NCBI RefSeq assembly: GCF_027579695.1
Contig: NC_083592.1
Coordinates: 37,983,714 to 38,047,713 of the forward strand
Direction: 5' to 3'
Length of the DNA stretch: 64,000 nt
Source of the DNA: Neoarius graeffei
Lineage: Eukaryota; Chordata; Actinopteri; Siluriformes; Ariidae
The translations under genes were made by a program, and so were the position numbers. This document shows, piece by piece, positions 12,259 through 23,447 of this stretch; the first letter of the stretch is position 1, and each line of letters begins with the position of its first letter. Below the pieces are notes generated by a model, which was given only the letters and a program-made list of their open reading frames with translations, was not told where the DNA came from and did not search any database.

Positions 12259-13281
12259 ATGGGAAGAGGATCACCAATCCCCCTAATTCTGCGCCGACAA
12301 ATAGTGGAGCAATATCAGAAAGGAGTTCGACAGTGTAAAATTGCAAAGAGTTTGAACATATCATCATCTACAGTGCATAATATCATCAAAAGATTCAGAG
12401 AATCTGGAAGAATCTCTGTGCGTAAGGGTCAAGGCCAGAAAACCATACTGGGTGCCAGTGATCTTTGGGCCCTTAGATGGCACTGCATCACATACAGGCA
12501 TGCTTCTGTATTGGAAATCACAAAATGGGCTCAGGAATATTTCCAGAGAACATTATCTGTGAACACAATTCACTGCGCCATCCGCCATTGCCAGCTAAAA
12601 CTCTATAGTTCAAAGAAGAAGCCGTATCTAAACATGATCCAGAAGCGCAGACGTCTTCTCTGGACCAAGGCTCATTTAAAATGGACTGTGGCAAAGTGGA
12701 AAACTGTTCTGTGGTCAGATGGATCAAAATTTGAACTTCTTTATGGAAATCAGGGATGCCGTGTCATTCGGACTAAAGAGGAGAAGGACGACCCAAGTTG
12801 TTATCGGCGCTCAGTTCAGAAGCCTGCATCTCTGATGGTATGGGGTTGCATTAGTGCGTGTGGCATGGGCAGCTTACACATCTGGAAAGACACCATCAAT
12901 GCTGAAAGGTATATCCAGGTTCTAGAGCAACATATGCTCCCATCCAGACGACGTCTCTTTCAGGGAAGACCTTATATTTTCCAACATGACAATGCCAAAC
13001 CACATACTGCATCAATTACAGCATCATGGCTGCGTAGAAGAAGGGTCCGGGTACTGAACTGGCCAGCCTGCAGTCCAGATCTTTCACCCATAGAGAACAT
13101 TTGGCGCATCATAAAACGGAAGATACAACAAAAAAGACCTAAGACAGTTGAGCAACTAGAATCCTACATTAGACAAGAATGGGTTAACATTCCTATCCCT
13201 AAACTTGAGCAACTTGTCTCCTCAGTCCCCAGACATTTACAGACTGTTGTAAAGAGAAAAGGGGATGTCTCACAGTGGTAA
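12259..13281 (+). CDS. Tc1-family DD34E transposase, intact
   Basis: A 340-residue protein from MGRGSPIPL to a TAA stop, the usual Tc1 length. The first about 60 residues form a paired-like helix-turn-helix ([20 protein letters not shown]). The catalytic domain has Asp154 in WSDGSKFE, Asp244 in [10 protein letters not shown] and Glu279 in [11 protein letters not shown]. The 34 residues between the last two are the DD34E signature. There is no internal stop or frameshift, so the protein could be functional if expressed. The ATG at 12,259 is preferred over the upstream open codons because those lie at the MITE junction (TTG duplication). The MITE now separates the gene from the left TIR, which normally supplies the promoter. 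Confidence 0.93.
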   Translation: MGRGSPIPLILRRQIVEQYQKGVRQCKIAKSLNISSSTVHNIIKRFRESGRISVRKGQGQKTILGASDLWALRWHCITYRHASVLEITKWAQEYFQRTLSVNTIHCAIRHCQLKLYSSKKKPYLNMIQKRRRLLWTKAHLKWTVAKWKTVLWSDGSKFELLYGNQGCRVIRTKEEKDDPSCYRRSVQKPASLMVWGCISACGMGSLHIWKDTINAERYIQVLEQHMLPSRRRLFQGRPYIFQHDNAKPHTASITASWLRRRRVRVLNWPACSPDLSPIENIWRIIKRKIQQKRPKTVEQLESYIRQEWVNIPIPKLEQLVSSVPRHLQTVVKRKGDVSQW

Positions 13282-13503
13282 ACATGGCCTTGTCCCAACT
13301 TTTTTGAGATGTGTTGTTGTCATGAAATTTAAAATCACCTAATTTTTCTCTTTAAATGATGAATTTTCTCAGTTTAAACATTTGATATGTCATCTATGTT
13401 CTATTCTGAATAAAATATGGAATTTTGAAACTTCCATATCATTGCATTCCGTTTTTATTTACAATTTGTACTTTGTCCCAACTTTTTTGGAATCGGGGTT
13501 GTA

Positions 13504-14744
13504 TTTTAGAATATGACTGGAGTTGTTTTGATGAAAAATATTGAGATCTTAGTGGTTGGAATGATATTTTTAAAAACCGGAAGTCAGAAATGCGAGTGTC
13601 AATTTCAATTCAATTAATTGGAATTGTTTATTGGATGTGACTCACAGTTTTTTCAAGGTTAGCCTTGAAAGCTGTGAATATTAGTTGAATTAAGAATAAT
13701 TTATATTCTTTAATATAAACACTAGTAGGCCCTACTTTTGAGAAATACAAAGGCCTACAGAGCACAAAGAGGATATTAGAAATAATATTTTATTACTTTT
13801 GTTATTGAGTGTACCAATTTAACGTATTTTACCTAATTAGCATAATGATAATTAAATACTACTTTGCAAAATTGTTTTTTTTTCTTCAAATTATACAACT
13901 ATCTATAGTATACAACTATCTATGTGCCTGCCAATTTCCATGTAAATATCTTGAAAAATAAAAAAGTTATTAAGAAATAAACATTTGATCTCATTCGTTA
14001 ATGAGGCCTGTTTTGGACCATGTGATCCAAATACATAATATTATGGCAGTTTTCTAAAAATTAAGCCGTTTCTTCAATCTTTGATCTCAAGAAAGGAGAA
14101 ATATATTTTAATTCTGTAAAAGTATAGTGTTTAGCATTCAATTCTGAATTCAGTGAGACCAGTTTCAAGCAATTTGGATTTAATTTAAACGTGCACCTGA
14201 TATGCCTACCTAGGTGGTTATTTCAGGCGAACAAGATCAGGCCCCTATCTAAATGAACGGACTTCTTCCTGCACTTTAAACTGCACTTTCATTGGTCAAT
14301 GGGATATAAAAACTACATTATAGAATCACCAGCCAAATCTGATTTAAAAAAAAGCTTAAGGTATGCCAAAATAAGGTTTAAAAGGCTTTTCTTTCACAGG
14401 TTATACTTCTACACATGAACAAGGTTGTTACCAGGTTGGTGTACTTCAACTACACATGTACAACTGTGTGCTTACATCAGTGCAACAACACATTTGGCTT
14501 AATGTGTTTTCTCATTTGGTAGACAATTGGCTTTTTGAAGCCTGACATGTAATCTGTAAATCAAGCAACAAATTTTCACCCTGATTAGTGTGTTATTTAA
14601 TTAGTGTATAACTTGTAAAAAGAGGTTATATCGATATATAGGCATATGGTGGTGCCTCTGGTGAGTGTATGTAGCGAGTACAATTAGCTTGCACTGCTAG
14701 TCTGCGAACAAAGCTAAAAAGAAGCCTGGCACATAATGTACATC
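13504..14744. other. Intergenic DNA, AT-rich
   Basis: No repeat family with definable ends and no coding exon recognised. Confidence 0.5.
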
Positions 14745-14828
14745 AAGTCAAGTCAGTTTATTTGTATAGTGCTTTTAATAACAGATGTTGTCACACAGTA
14801 GCTTTACAGAAAAATAAAGAATTTAAAC

Positions 14829-15909
14829 ATCTCATCTCATTATCTCTAGCCGCTTTATCCTGTTCTACAGGGTCGCAGGCAAGCTGGAGCCTATCCCAGC
14901 TGACTACGGGTGAAAGGCGGGGTACACCCTGGACAAGTTGCCAGGTCATCACAGGGCTGACACATAGGTGGGGTTTACATTAGACCGTATCAGCGGATCA
15001 TCAGATTAACGTTTTTAAAAATGATTAGCATGCACACAGCAACGCCAATACACGGATACGCTAATCACATGACTAATTCGGCACGTAAGTTGAAATGTGT
15101 CAGTGCGGCTCATCGCTTCCTCCTCAGCGGTTGCGCTCCAAATCACTCTGCCCTGAACAGCGAGTGCCCTCTGGAGGGTGCGCACTCCGGCCCTGCGCAG
15201 CTCACAGAGCGCACGAGTGAAGCGCACGAGCAGTGATTCGGGACTGAGCCGCTGTGCGCAAGTCACTTACCACTTGCAAGTGGAAGGATGGCAAGCCTAA
15301 AGACAATCATAACTACACAATGGGCAGTATTTGCATCAGTATTTGCAGTATTTTCATACTTTTATACTCTTTAATGAAAGGTGATACAAGGCGGAAGTCC
15401 GCGCCGTTTTTCAGCAGTCACGTCACATGACCAACGCCAGCGAATCAGGAAGGTGGATGTCACAGTGACGTTGTCCAATGACGACGCCAACTAGAGCTCA
15501 GCACAGCGTATCCGCGTATTCTCAATGTTTACACAGCACCGGACCAGACACGATCTGGATTGAATACGTGGACCCTAGCGGATTCCCGTTTCCCGGCGTT
15601 TCCAGGCGTTTTAATGTAAACGGACAGTTCATCCGCGAAGAAAACGAGACAGACACGGTCTAATGTAAACTTGGCCATAGACACAGACAACCATTCACAC
15701 TCACACCTACGGTCAATTTAGAGTCTCCATTTAACCTAACCTGCATGTCTTTGGACTGTGGGGGAAACCGGAGCACCCGGAGGAAATCCACGCGGACACG
15801 GGGAGAACATGCAAACTCCACACAGAAAGGCCCTCATCGGCCACGGGGCTCGAACCCGGACCTTCTTGCTGTGAGGCGACAGCGCTAACCACTACACCAC
15901 CATGCCGCC
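14829..15909 (-). mobile_element. SINE type A, minus strand, split by a MITE
   Basis: SINE sequence at 14,829-14,966 and 15,677-15,909 is continuous once the 710-bp insertion is removed. It has an inverted tail, core and tRNA-like head, ending CACCACCATGCCGCC. Confidence 0.9.
14967..15676 (+). mobile_element. Harbinger-like MITE, copy 2
   Basis: The ends are GGTGGGGTTTACATTAGACC and ACGGTCTAATGTAAACTTGGCC. It is flanked by ATA on each side (14,964-14,966 and 15,677-15,679) within the SINE. It is nearly colinear with the copies at 11,520 (inverted) and 37,753. Confidence 0.85.
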
Positions 15910-16589
15910 TATGAGCTGATTTTATCCCTAATAAATGTATTTATCCTTGATGAGTAAGCCTGTGGTGATGGTAGTAAGGAAAAACTCCCTGAAACGACAT
16001 GAGGAAGAAACCTTGAGAGGAACCAGACTCAAAAGGGAACCCATCCTCATCTGGATGATAACAGATAGTGTGATTATAAATAGCTTGCTGCTATAACTGC
16101 GTCCTATATAGTCACAAAGTACAACCGTGTAACCAGGAAATTCATTATAGTTTTTGCATAAAGTCTGTTTTATTGAAGCTATCATTGATGGAGTTCATTG
16201 GATCAGTTCATTGATGGAGACTTGAGTGCAAAACTGTTCATGACAACTGCATTCCTAAAGTTATTATGGCAATTGTAGTCCTCATCCATCATAGCAAAAC
16301 TGTAAGTGTCCAGAGCCGTCTTCCAAGTGCATCTTTCGACTGTCCATATGGGGCCGTCCTCAACAGGAGTAATGTGATGAGACTCCAGCCAGATGTAGGG
16401 CATCAGGATGGATCAGGCGGGTCCAAAGAGCAGAAAAGGTCAGCATCACTGGTGTCTGAGGAACAACATGTAACTCAACAGAGAGAAACAGACAGAGGAA
16501 AAGACAGAGAGAGGGAGAGAGAGGAGGAAGAGGGAGAGAAAGAGAAAACACAGGCTGTGTCACTTAATGACACAGCACAGAGACACTAA

Positions 16590-19430
16590 CACATGCAGGA
16601 AAAGCACAGGTGGGGGACTCATCATTTATGTGAACAACCGCTGGTGTAACCCGGGACATATCTCTGTAAAGACAGTTTTATGTTGCCCGGACTTGGAGCT
16701 GCTAGCTGTTAGCCTGCGGCCATATTATCTGCCGAGGGAGTTCAGTCACGTGATCACCATCTGTGTTTACATCCCTCCGAGGGCAGACGCAACCGCTGCA
16801 TGTGAGAGGATTCACTTCGTCACAGCAAGGCTGCAGACACAGCACCCTGAGGCATTTATCATCATTTCTGGGGACTTTAATCATGCTACTTTGGACTCTA
16901 CTTTGGCTACTTTTTACCAGGCTGTGGATTGTCCAACAAGGAACAACAGGACAATTGACTTGCTGTATGCTAATGTGAGGGATGCATACAGAGTCACACC
17001 CCTCCCCCCACTAGGGAAGTCTGACCACAACGTGGTTCTTTTACAGGCAAAGTACACCCCCCTGGTTCAAAGGCAGCCTGCAACAACTAGCTCCATCAGG
17101 AGGTGGTCCCCTGAAATGGAAGATGCCCTCAGGGACTGTTATGACATTACGGACTGGGATGTGCTGCTTAGCCCACACTGTGAGGACATAGAGAGGCTGA
17201 CACACTGTCTGACGGATTACCTCAACTTCTGTGCAGATGTGGTCTCCCCCGCTAAGACTGTACAGTGTTACCCTAATAAAAAGCCATGGGTAACACAAGA
17301 AGTCAAAGCTGTCCTCAACAGGAAGAAGGCTGCCTTCAGGAGCAGGGATAGGGAGGCAATGAAAGCAGCACAGCAGGAGGTAAAACGCTGCATGAGGGAA
17401 GCTAAGGACAGCTACAGGAGAAAGGTGGAGCAGAAGCTGAAGGAGAACAGCATGAGGGAGGTCTGGGAAGGTGTGAAAACCATCACAGGCCACAATACAA
17501 AGACCAGCGTCGTTGAGGGGACAGTGGAGAGGGCGAATGAGTTGAATGACTTTTTCAATCGGTTCAACCAGCCCACGTCCCCCCCCTCACTGCAGCCATC
17601 TCTCCTTCTTCCCTCAACACACCTCCCCCCAGTCATCACAGCAGCCCCCTCCTCCCCCTCCTCAACACAGACTCCTCCATGCATTACTGCAGACCAGGTC
17701 AGAGGTCAACTGAGAAAGCTTCACCCCAGGAAAGCAGCAGGCCCAAACAAGGTGTGTCCCCGACTACTGAAGACCTGTGCTGCTGAACTGGGTGAACCAC
17801 TCCAACGCATCTTCAACCTCAGCCTGCAGCTGGGGAGAGTGCCAACCCTCTGGAAGACATCATGTATCATTCCAGTTCCCAAAAAGAATCGGCCCAGCGA
17901 GCTGAACAACTTCCGACCGGTGGCACTCACTTCACATCTGATGAAGACATTGGAGCGGCTCTTCCTCAGCCTCTTCAGACCCCAGGCACAACATGCCCAG
18001 GACTGTCTGCAGTTTGCGTACCGGGCAGGTGTCGGTGTGGAAGACGCCGTCCTCTACCTGCTACACCGAGCCCACTCGCATCTGGATAAGGGAAATGGCA
18101 CAGTGAGGATCCTCTTCTTGGACTTCTCAAGTGCCTTCAACACCATCCAACCCCTATTACTTCAGGACAACCTGAACAGGATGCGAGTGGACCCCTGCCT
18201 GGTCACCTGGATCTCCAGCTACCTCACTGACAGGCCGCAGTACGTCAGGCTGAAGGACATCACGTCTGACACTGTAATTAGCAGCACTGGAGCACCCCAG
18301 GGCACGGTGCTGGCCCCTCTTCTCTTCACCCTGTACACCACGGACTTCTGCTACAACTCGGAGCTGTGTCACATTCAGAAGTTTGCTGATGACACAGCCA
18401 TTGTTGGGTGTATCAGTGATGACAGAGAGGAGGAGTATAGGAGCCTGGTGAGGGACTTTGCTGTGTGGTGCAACAGGAACCATCTGCAGCTCAACACCTT
18501 GAAGATCAAGGAGCTGGTCATTGACTTTGGGAGGTCCAGACCAAGGTCACGACCAGTTCTGATCGAGGGAGTCGAGGTGGAGGCTGTGGATTCCTACAAG
18601 TACCTCGGGCTGTGGCTGGACAGCAAGCTGGACTGGACTTGCAACACCAAACACTTATACAGGAAGGGACAAGCAGGCTATACTTCCTTAGGAGGCTGCG
18701 GTCCTTTAACATCTGCAGGAAACTCCTGTGGATGTTCTATCAGTCTGTGGTCGCCAGTGTCCTGTTTTACACCGTGGTGTGCTGGGGGGGCAGCACATCC
18801 AAGAAGGACACATCCAGGCTGGACAAACTGATCAGGCAGGCCGGCTCTGTGGTCGGCATGAAGCTGGACTCTCTGGTGACGGTGGCAGAGAAGAGGTCTA
18901 TGAACAAACTATTGAACATCATGGATGATGCCAGTCACCCTCTGCACACCGTCATCAGCAACCAGAGGAGCCTGTTCAGTGACAGAATGCTCCTTCCCAA
19001 GTGCAGGATGAACAGACTCAAAAACTCCTTTGTCCCTCATGCCATCAGACTGTACAACTCCTCTCTGGGAGGGAGGAGGGGTAACAGGAGGACAGAGGAT
19101 GGGAAGGAGCAGTAGCCTAGCCTAACAATAAGCAATACCGGACAATGTGCAATATAATGAGCAATATAAAGTGCAATATCTCTCCTGCCGCCGCCCCCCC
19201 CTTTTCTCCTTTTTTTCCCCCTCCTTCCCCCTTCCCCATATCTTATTCTTTTTATATTTGTATATGTAAATAATTTATTTTAATTTATCTAGAAGTTTTC
19301 TCTATTTATTTTCTCTGTTTATCTGTAATGACGCTGCTGGAATCTTAATTTCCCTGAGGGAACCTGCCCAAAGGGATCAATAAAGTTTTATCTAATCTAA
19401 TCTAATCTAATCTAATCTAATCTAATGAAG
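16590..19430 (+). mobile_element. L2/CR1-superfamily LINE (Rex1/Maui-like), 5'-truncated
   Basis: Encodes an endonuclease fragment and reverse transcriptase, then a 3' UTR rich in GCAATA. The end AATTTCCCTGAGGGAACC... GATCAATAAAG is followed by a (TCTAA)n tail. A second, shorter copy lies inverted at 9,952-10,262. It sits inside repeat X. Confidence 0.85.
16600..19115 (+). pseudogene. L2-like LINE ORF2 (endonuclease + reverse transcriptase), one frameshift
   Basis: The frame begins in mid-endonuclease (GGGLIIYVNNRWCN), so the N-terminal part of that domain is missing. The later endonuclease motifs are present: SGDFNHATL and LGKSDHNVVLL. The RT follows with HPRKAAGPNKVCPRLLK, NNFRPVALTSHLMKTLERL, FLDFSSAFNTI, GAPQGTVLAPLLF and KFADDTAIVG (FADD). 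One base is lost at about 18,666-18,672; the frame then shifts and continues as SRLYFLRRLRSFN to a stop at 19,115. The whole C-terminus is readable, so it is a fairly young but inactive copy. Confidence 0.85.
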
Positions 19431-19600
19431 TACCAACAGATAGCCTGCACCTTTTGACATAAATAGGCGTGGCAGGTCATAAAGGACCAGAAGTTTACTT
19501 CGTTACTGTGGCGTGAGACCATTCAGTGCTTTCAAGGTTGACAGTAGTATTTTATAATCAATGCAAAATTTGATTGGAAAAGAAATCAAAAACAACCAAT

Positions 19601-19861
19601 TTTCATACTTCTTCACTTTATTAAAATATTAGAATCCATTTTAAATGTATTTTTAAGACAAATAAATTATATACTATAGTAAATGATGTGCTGTACACTA
19701 TACATTTTGTCTCCTATCCTTTCTCATGTGATCTAAAGTTACTGGATGGTGGTACACGCACAGAGGAGTAGTGCTTCCTTCACACCCGCAAAAGACAAAA
19801 GCGACTTGTAGCTCACAGGGTAACTGTTTGCTACAAATAACGCCTTTGCAGACCCAATTTG
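19601..19861. other. Intergenic DNA
   Basis: AT-rich; nothing recognised. Confidence 0.4.
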
Positions 19862-20243
19862 CCCATCCATCCATCCATCCATCCATCCATCCATCCATCC
19901 ATCCATCATCTGTAGCCGCTTATCACTTAAGCTGGAGCCTATCCCAGCTGACTATGGGCGAGAGGTGGGGTACACCCTGGACAAGTCGCCAGGTCATCTC
20001 AGGGCTTACACAGAGACAAACGACCATTCACACTCACACCTACGGTCAATTTAGAGCCACCAGTTAACCTAACCTGCATGTCTTTGGACTGTGGGGGAAA
20101 CCAGAGCACCCGGAGGAAACCCATGCAGATGTGGGGAGAACATGCAAACTCCGCACAGAAAGGCCTTTGTCAGCTGCTGGGCTCGAATCCGGACCTTCTT
20201 GCTGTGAGGCGACAGTGCTAACCACTACACCACCGTGCCGCCC
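19862..20243 (-). mobile_element. SINE type A variant, minus strand, with (CATC)n tail
   Basis: A (CCAT)n run at 19,863-19,903 is the inverted tail. Then come TAGCCGCTTATC, the core and the inverted head ending CCACCGTGCCGCC. A short CCCAATT flanks both sides. This subtype ends in a tetranucleotide rather than GAGATGAGAT. Confidence 0.88.
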
Positions 20244-21128
20244 CCAATTACACGATATTCAGTAACAGTAAAAGGCAGCAAGTTGAGGAAATGTGTAATG
20301 TGATAGACCTTATAAGTAAAACATGAGCATTCTGATGTGAGGGTTTTTTTTTAATACTAAGAAAATTTGAATGATCTTAGAGAAGTGAAATGAATGTGAA
20401 AGTGAAAGCCCAATAATGCCAACTTTTGTGAAACTTACCCAAAGTTTAAATCATCCTTATGGACCCACCTACATTCAGGATAAGTATGCAGGACTATTCA
20501 GAGGCATTTATGCCCCTGGAGATAAGCTTAATAAATCTGAGTTTCGAAGTGTCCTCAGGGTCACATTTAAACAGCCTATACTCCAAACTTATTTATTTAT
20601 TTACTGGTCATAAAAACCATTGAAGTCACGGACCTTACAAATTACTTTTCAAAACTGACACGCCAGGTACTCATGCAATTAGCATCACAGTGCGAGAAAA
20701 TGACTCCCTAAACATAATTTGCTAGGTTTGTTTTGTTAATTCTTCTTTTTATGCCTCAAAAATTCCTCTAGGCCTGGGGGTGAAGTTGTGGCTCAGATGA
20801 TTTTCTTTGAATAAATAACTGCCATGCTCAGGTTGATTTGCATAAGCCATCAGCTTGTTCTTTGAGCCTGACTGTTTTGTAAGGCCCTCGTCCCCCATCA
20901 GAAACCCGCCGGCATCACCTGTTAAAGCTAATCCCCTCCTAAGTGGTTTAAATGGGTGGAATTAAGCAAACAAGGGCAGCATAAGGCAGATGCTTTCATG
21001 TTTCTCTGGGAGGACATCTTTTTTATGGTGAAGCTAGTTCAAAGCCTAGTCAGGGGAATTCTGGAGCTCAGACAATAAGTGAAATATGGACTCAGTGAAC
21101 CTCAATAAATTCACCTCCTTCATATATA
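20244..21128. other. Low-repeat intergenic segment, possible conserved non-coding element
   Basis: Unlike its surroundings this stretch shows no transposon ends. The 20,770-21,060 part is of moderate GC and contains an exact octamer ATTTGCAT and a TAATCC homeodomain-type site. There is no open reading frame with family features. It could be regulatory DNA; that is only a suggestion. Confidence 0.3.
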
Positions 21129-21280
21129 CAGGGGGCTGCAAAAGTAGGTATACAGTAAGGATTATTCCAGTATTACCAGTATTATAATAGTGGTGCTAGG
21201 TTTCATTTTTCACCGTTAAATTTCGTTCTGTGCGAACATTTTGTTTTTCATTACTGTATACCTACTTTTGCAGCCCCCTG
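21129..21280. mobile_element. 152-bp MITE with 30-bp terminal inverted repeats
   Basis: The ends CAGGGGGCTGCAAAAGTAGG and CCTACTTTTGCAGCCCCCTG are perfect complements, and the arms extend to about 30 bp. The flanking dinucleotide is TA on both sides, which points to the Tc1/mariner superfamily. Confidence 0.88.
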
Positions 21281-21286
21281 TATGTA

Positions 21287-21454
21287 TACAGTACCAGTCA
21301 GAAGTTTGGACACACCTACTCATTCATAGGTTTTTCTGTATTTTGACTATTTTCTACATTGTCGAACAATACTGAAGACATCAAAACTATTGAATAATAT
21401 ATGGAACATATATGGAATTATGTGGTAAACAAAAAAAAAAATTTAAAAAACAAT
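21287..21454 (+). mobile_element. Tc1-family element, left end only
   Basis: Starts CAGTACCAGTCAGAAGTTTG followed by GACACACCTACTCATTCATAGG, a common teleost Tc1 TIR. The inverted partner end of this family is at about 49,430-49,548. The body is lost here. Confidence 0.7.
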
Positions 21455-21467
21455 ATGTTTCAATAAC

Positions 21468-22532
21468 GGGGCGGCACGGTGGTGTAGTGGTTAGCGCTGT
21501 CGCCTCACAGCAAGAAGGTCCGGGTTCGAGCCCCGTGGCCGGCGAGGGCCTTTCTGTGTGGAGTTTGCATGTTCTCCCCGTGTCCGTGTGGGTTTTCTCC
21601 GGGTGCTCCGGTTTCCCCCACAGTCCAAAGACATGCAGGTTAAGTTAACTGGTGACTCTAAATTGACCATAGGTGTGAATGCGAGTGTGAATGGTTGTCT
21701 GTGTCTATTGCCACTTTTCCACTACCAACGCGGCTGAGTTGGGCTGAGCCGTGCCGTGCTGAGTCGGGCTGAGTGGGGCTGTTGGAGTTGCATTTCGACT
21801 ACAACCGCGCTGAACCGTGCTGGCTGGAAGTGGGTGGACACATTGGGTGGAGTTAGCGAAAGTGGGTGGACGTCACGTGATGTCGTTAGGCGGCGCAAAC
21901 AGTGACATCAGTGACCTTTTAAGCGGTCGTCTCACGACCCGGATAGTAAACAATAAACATGGAGTCGTTAGTGTTGCTGGTCTTGGTGCTGTGGCTTGTT
22001 GTCACCGACAACGCCAACAGATAATGGCAAGAGCGTATAGATGAGGCGAGGCGCATAAGGCTTCAGAAATTCTCGTAATTTGTAATTCTTCTTCTTCCGG
22101 GTTTACGGTGTTTACAAATCCCAGCGTGCTCGCGGGGCGTGTGTGGGCATGTGAGGACACTCCTCCTCACCAATCAGTGCACAGGGGAGTGTCTCCTCAC
22201 GCCCCTAGCCCCACTCGGCTCGGTTTGGCTTGCTTCAGCCCTACTCCAAAACCGTGCGAGTTTTGGGTGCCAAGCAGGGCTGAAGCGAGCTGAGTCGTGC
22301 TGCTCTAAGGTAGTCGAAACGCGAGCCGTGTCAGGCTGAAGTGAGCTGAAGCGAGCTGAAGTGAGCTGAAAAAGGGTAGTGGAAAAGGGCCATAAGTGTC
22401 AGCCCTGTGATGACCTGGCGACTTGTCCAGGGTGTACCCCGCCTTTCGCCCGTAGTCAGCTGGGATAGGCTCCAGCTTGCCTGCGACCCTGTAGAACAGG
22501 ATAAAGCGGCTAGAGATGATGATGATGAGATG
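21468..22532 (+). mobile_element. SINE type A split by a MITE
   Basis: SINE parts at 21,468-21,708 and 22,393-22,532 are flanked by a 13-bp duplication ATGTTTCAATAAC (21,455-21,467 and 22,533-22,545), so this was a single insertion later split by the element at 21,709-22,392. Confidence 0.92.
21709..22392. mobile_element. MITE with TGSC-CTTTTCCACTACC termini
   Basis: The termini TGCCACTTTTCCACTACC and GGTAGTGGAAAAGGGCCA are inverted repeats, flanked by TAT on the left and TAA on the right (an imperfect 3-bp duplication). The interior is GC-rich with GAGCTGAAGCGAGCTGA-like internal repeats. A Harbinger origin is likely from duplication length but not proven. Confidence 0.7.
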
Positions 22533-22545
22533 ATGTTTCAATAAC

Positions 22546-23169
22546 AATATGTTAGAAGTCTCTTCTCTCGTCTACTACCTGGGGAGAGTGAAGGCTAACC
22601 TTCACTGTGAAGGCTTCCTCCATGACATGCCAAGCCAGAAAATTGCTGCTTTTCCTGCATCACAGGGCAGCATAACACACTTGGAGGAAAGCACTATCTG
22701 CCCGCATCTGCATGCATGAGCTCACAGACACAATTGGTTCGTGTCACTGTGACTGACAGGGGAGAGAAAGAATAGTATTCCTCCCACACAGACAGCATGG
22801 CCAGTTGTGCTCGCTTGGCTCTCAGCTACAGATGGCTGAGGCATCATTGAACTCCTGACCTCTTCCCCAACGGGTTGATTCTTTTCAAGAATTTTATATC
22901 ATGAGTGAATATAAAACAAATGTCAAGTGACTTGTATAGGAAAAAGAAAATGGGAAAATCATGCCTCCATTTTTGTAATAAATTAATGCAGTGCCTTTTT
23001 TCTACTTCTCTTCAACTCACGGCCCATTTTCCCAGACATGCCCAATAGTCAGTACTATCAATAAGGCAGTAGGAGAAATATTTGACAAGTCTTCTGTCAA
23101 ATCAGCCATTTGCAACCTGTTGCTGTTTCAAACCTTAGCCTAACACCAGACAAGCCAAATGCTTGCAGT
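22546..23169. other. Intergenic DNA
   Basis: Apparently single-copy sequence; no exon or repeat recognised. Confidence 0.4.
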
Positions 23170-23447
23170 AATTACCTCGCCCGGGACGGAGTCCACCAGG
23201 GGCTGAGGTATTGTTTTCGGTCGGGTTTCTTTGTTTTTTTTTTGTTAACAATATTATGGGAAAACGGTTGGACCAATCTTCATGAAACTTTCAGGACAGA
23301 TGGGCATTGGTCTCAAATAGAACCTCCAACATTTTGAAGGTCATCCAGTCAAGGTCACCAAAAGGGTCAAAATCGTTTTTGTTGTGGCTACTGCTTCATA
23401 TAGAGGCGCTAGCCATACGTCATCGTGCCGTAAGAATGTAAGAGTGT
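23170..23447 (+). repeat. Teleost dispersed repeat fragment
   Basis: The stretch CACCAGGGGCTGAGGTATTG, then TTTTCGGTCGGGTTTC and GTGGCTACTGC, is a familiar fish repeat. A GTGGCTACTGCCTCATA block recurs at about 29,552. It ends with the 16-bp target duplication of the L1 at 23,432-23,447. Confidence 0.5.

Larger units (their letters stand above)
11185..13501 (+). mobile_element. Near-complete Tc1-like transposon carrying a nested MITE
   Basis: The terminal inverted repeats (CAACCCCGATTCCCAAAAAG on the left, the complement CTTTTTTGGAATCGGGGTTG on the right) are flanked by TA (11,183-11,184 and 13,502-13,503), the Tc1/mariner target. Without the 709-bp Harbinger-type insertion the element would be about 1.6 kb, the usual Tc1 size. 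The transposase gene inside is open from start to stop. Confidence 0.95.
14745..19600 (+). mobile_element. Teleost dispersed repeat 'X', interrupted twice
   Basis: Segments 14,745-14,828, 15,910-16,590 and 19,431-19,600 read as one familiar fish repeat: AAGTCAGTTTATTTGTATAG, then GGAAAAACTCCCT..., GAGGAAGAAACCTTGAGAGG, then after the LINE CAACAGATAGCCTGCACC and CATTCAGTGCTTTCAAGG. The first gap is a SINE (itself holding a MITE). The second gap is an L2-like LINE. The superfamily is not clear to me. Confidence 0.6.

Noticed and set aside
16266..16589. Open frame rich in Arg/Glu (DRGKDREREREEEE-like)
   Set aside because: A GA-rich stretch of repeat X; no start context or conserved domain.
19861..19903. 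CRISPR-like or satellite array of CATC units
   Set aside because: It is the expanded tetranucleotide tail of an inverted SINE.
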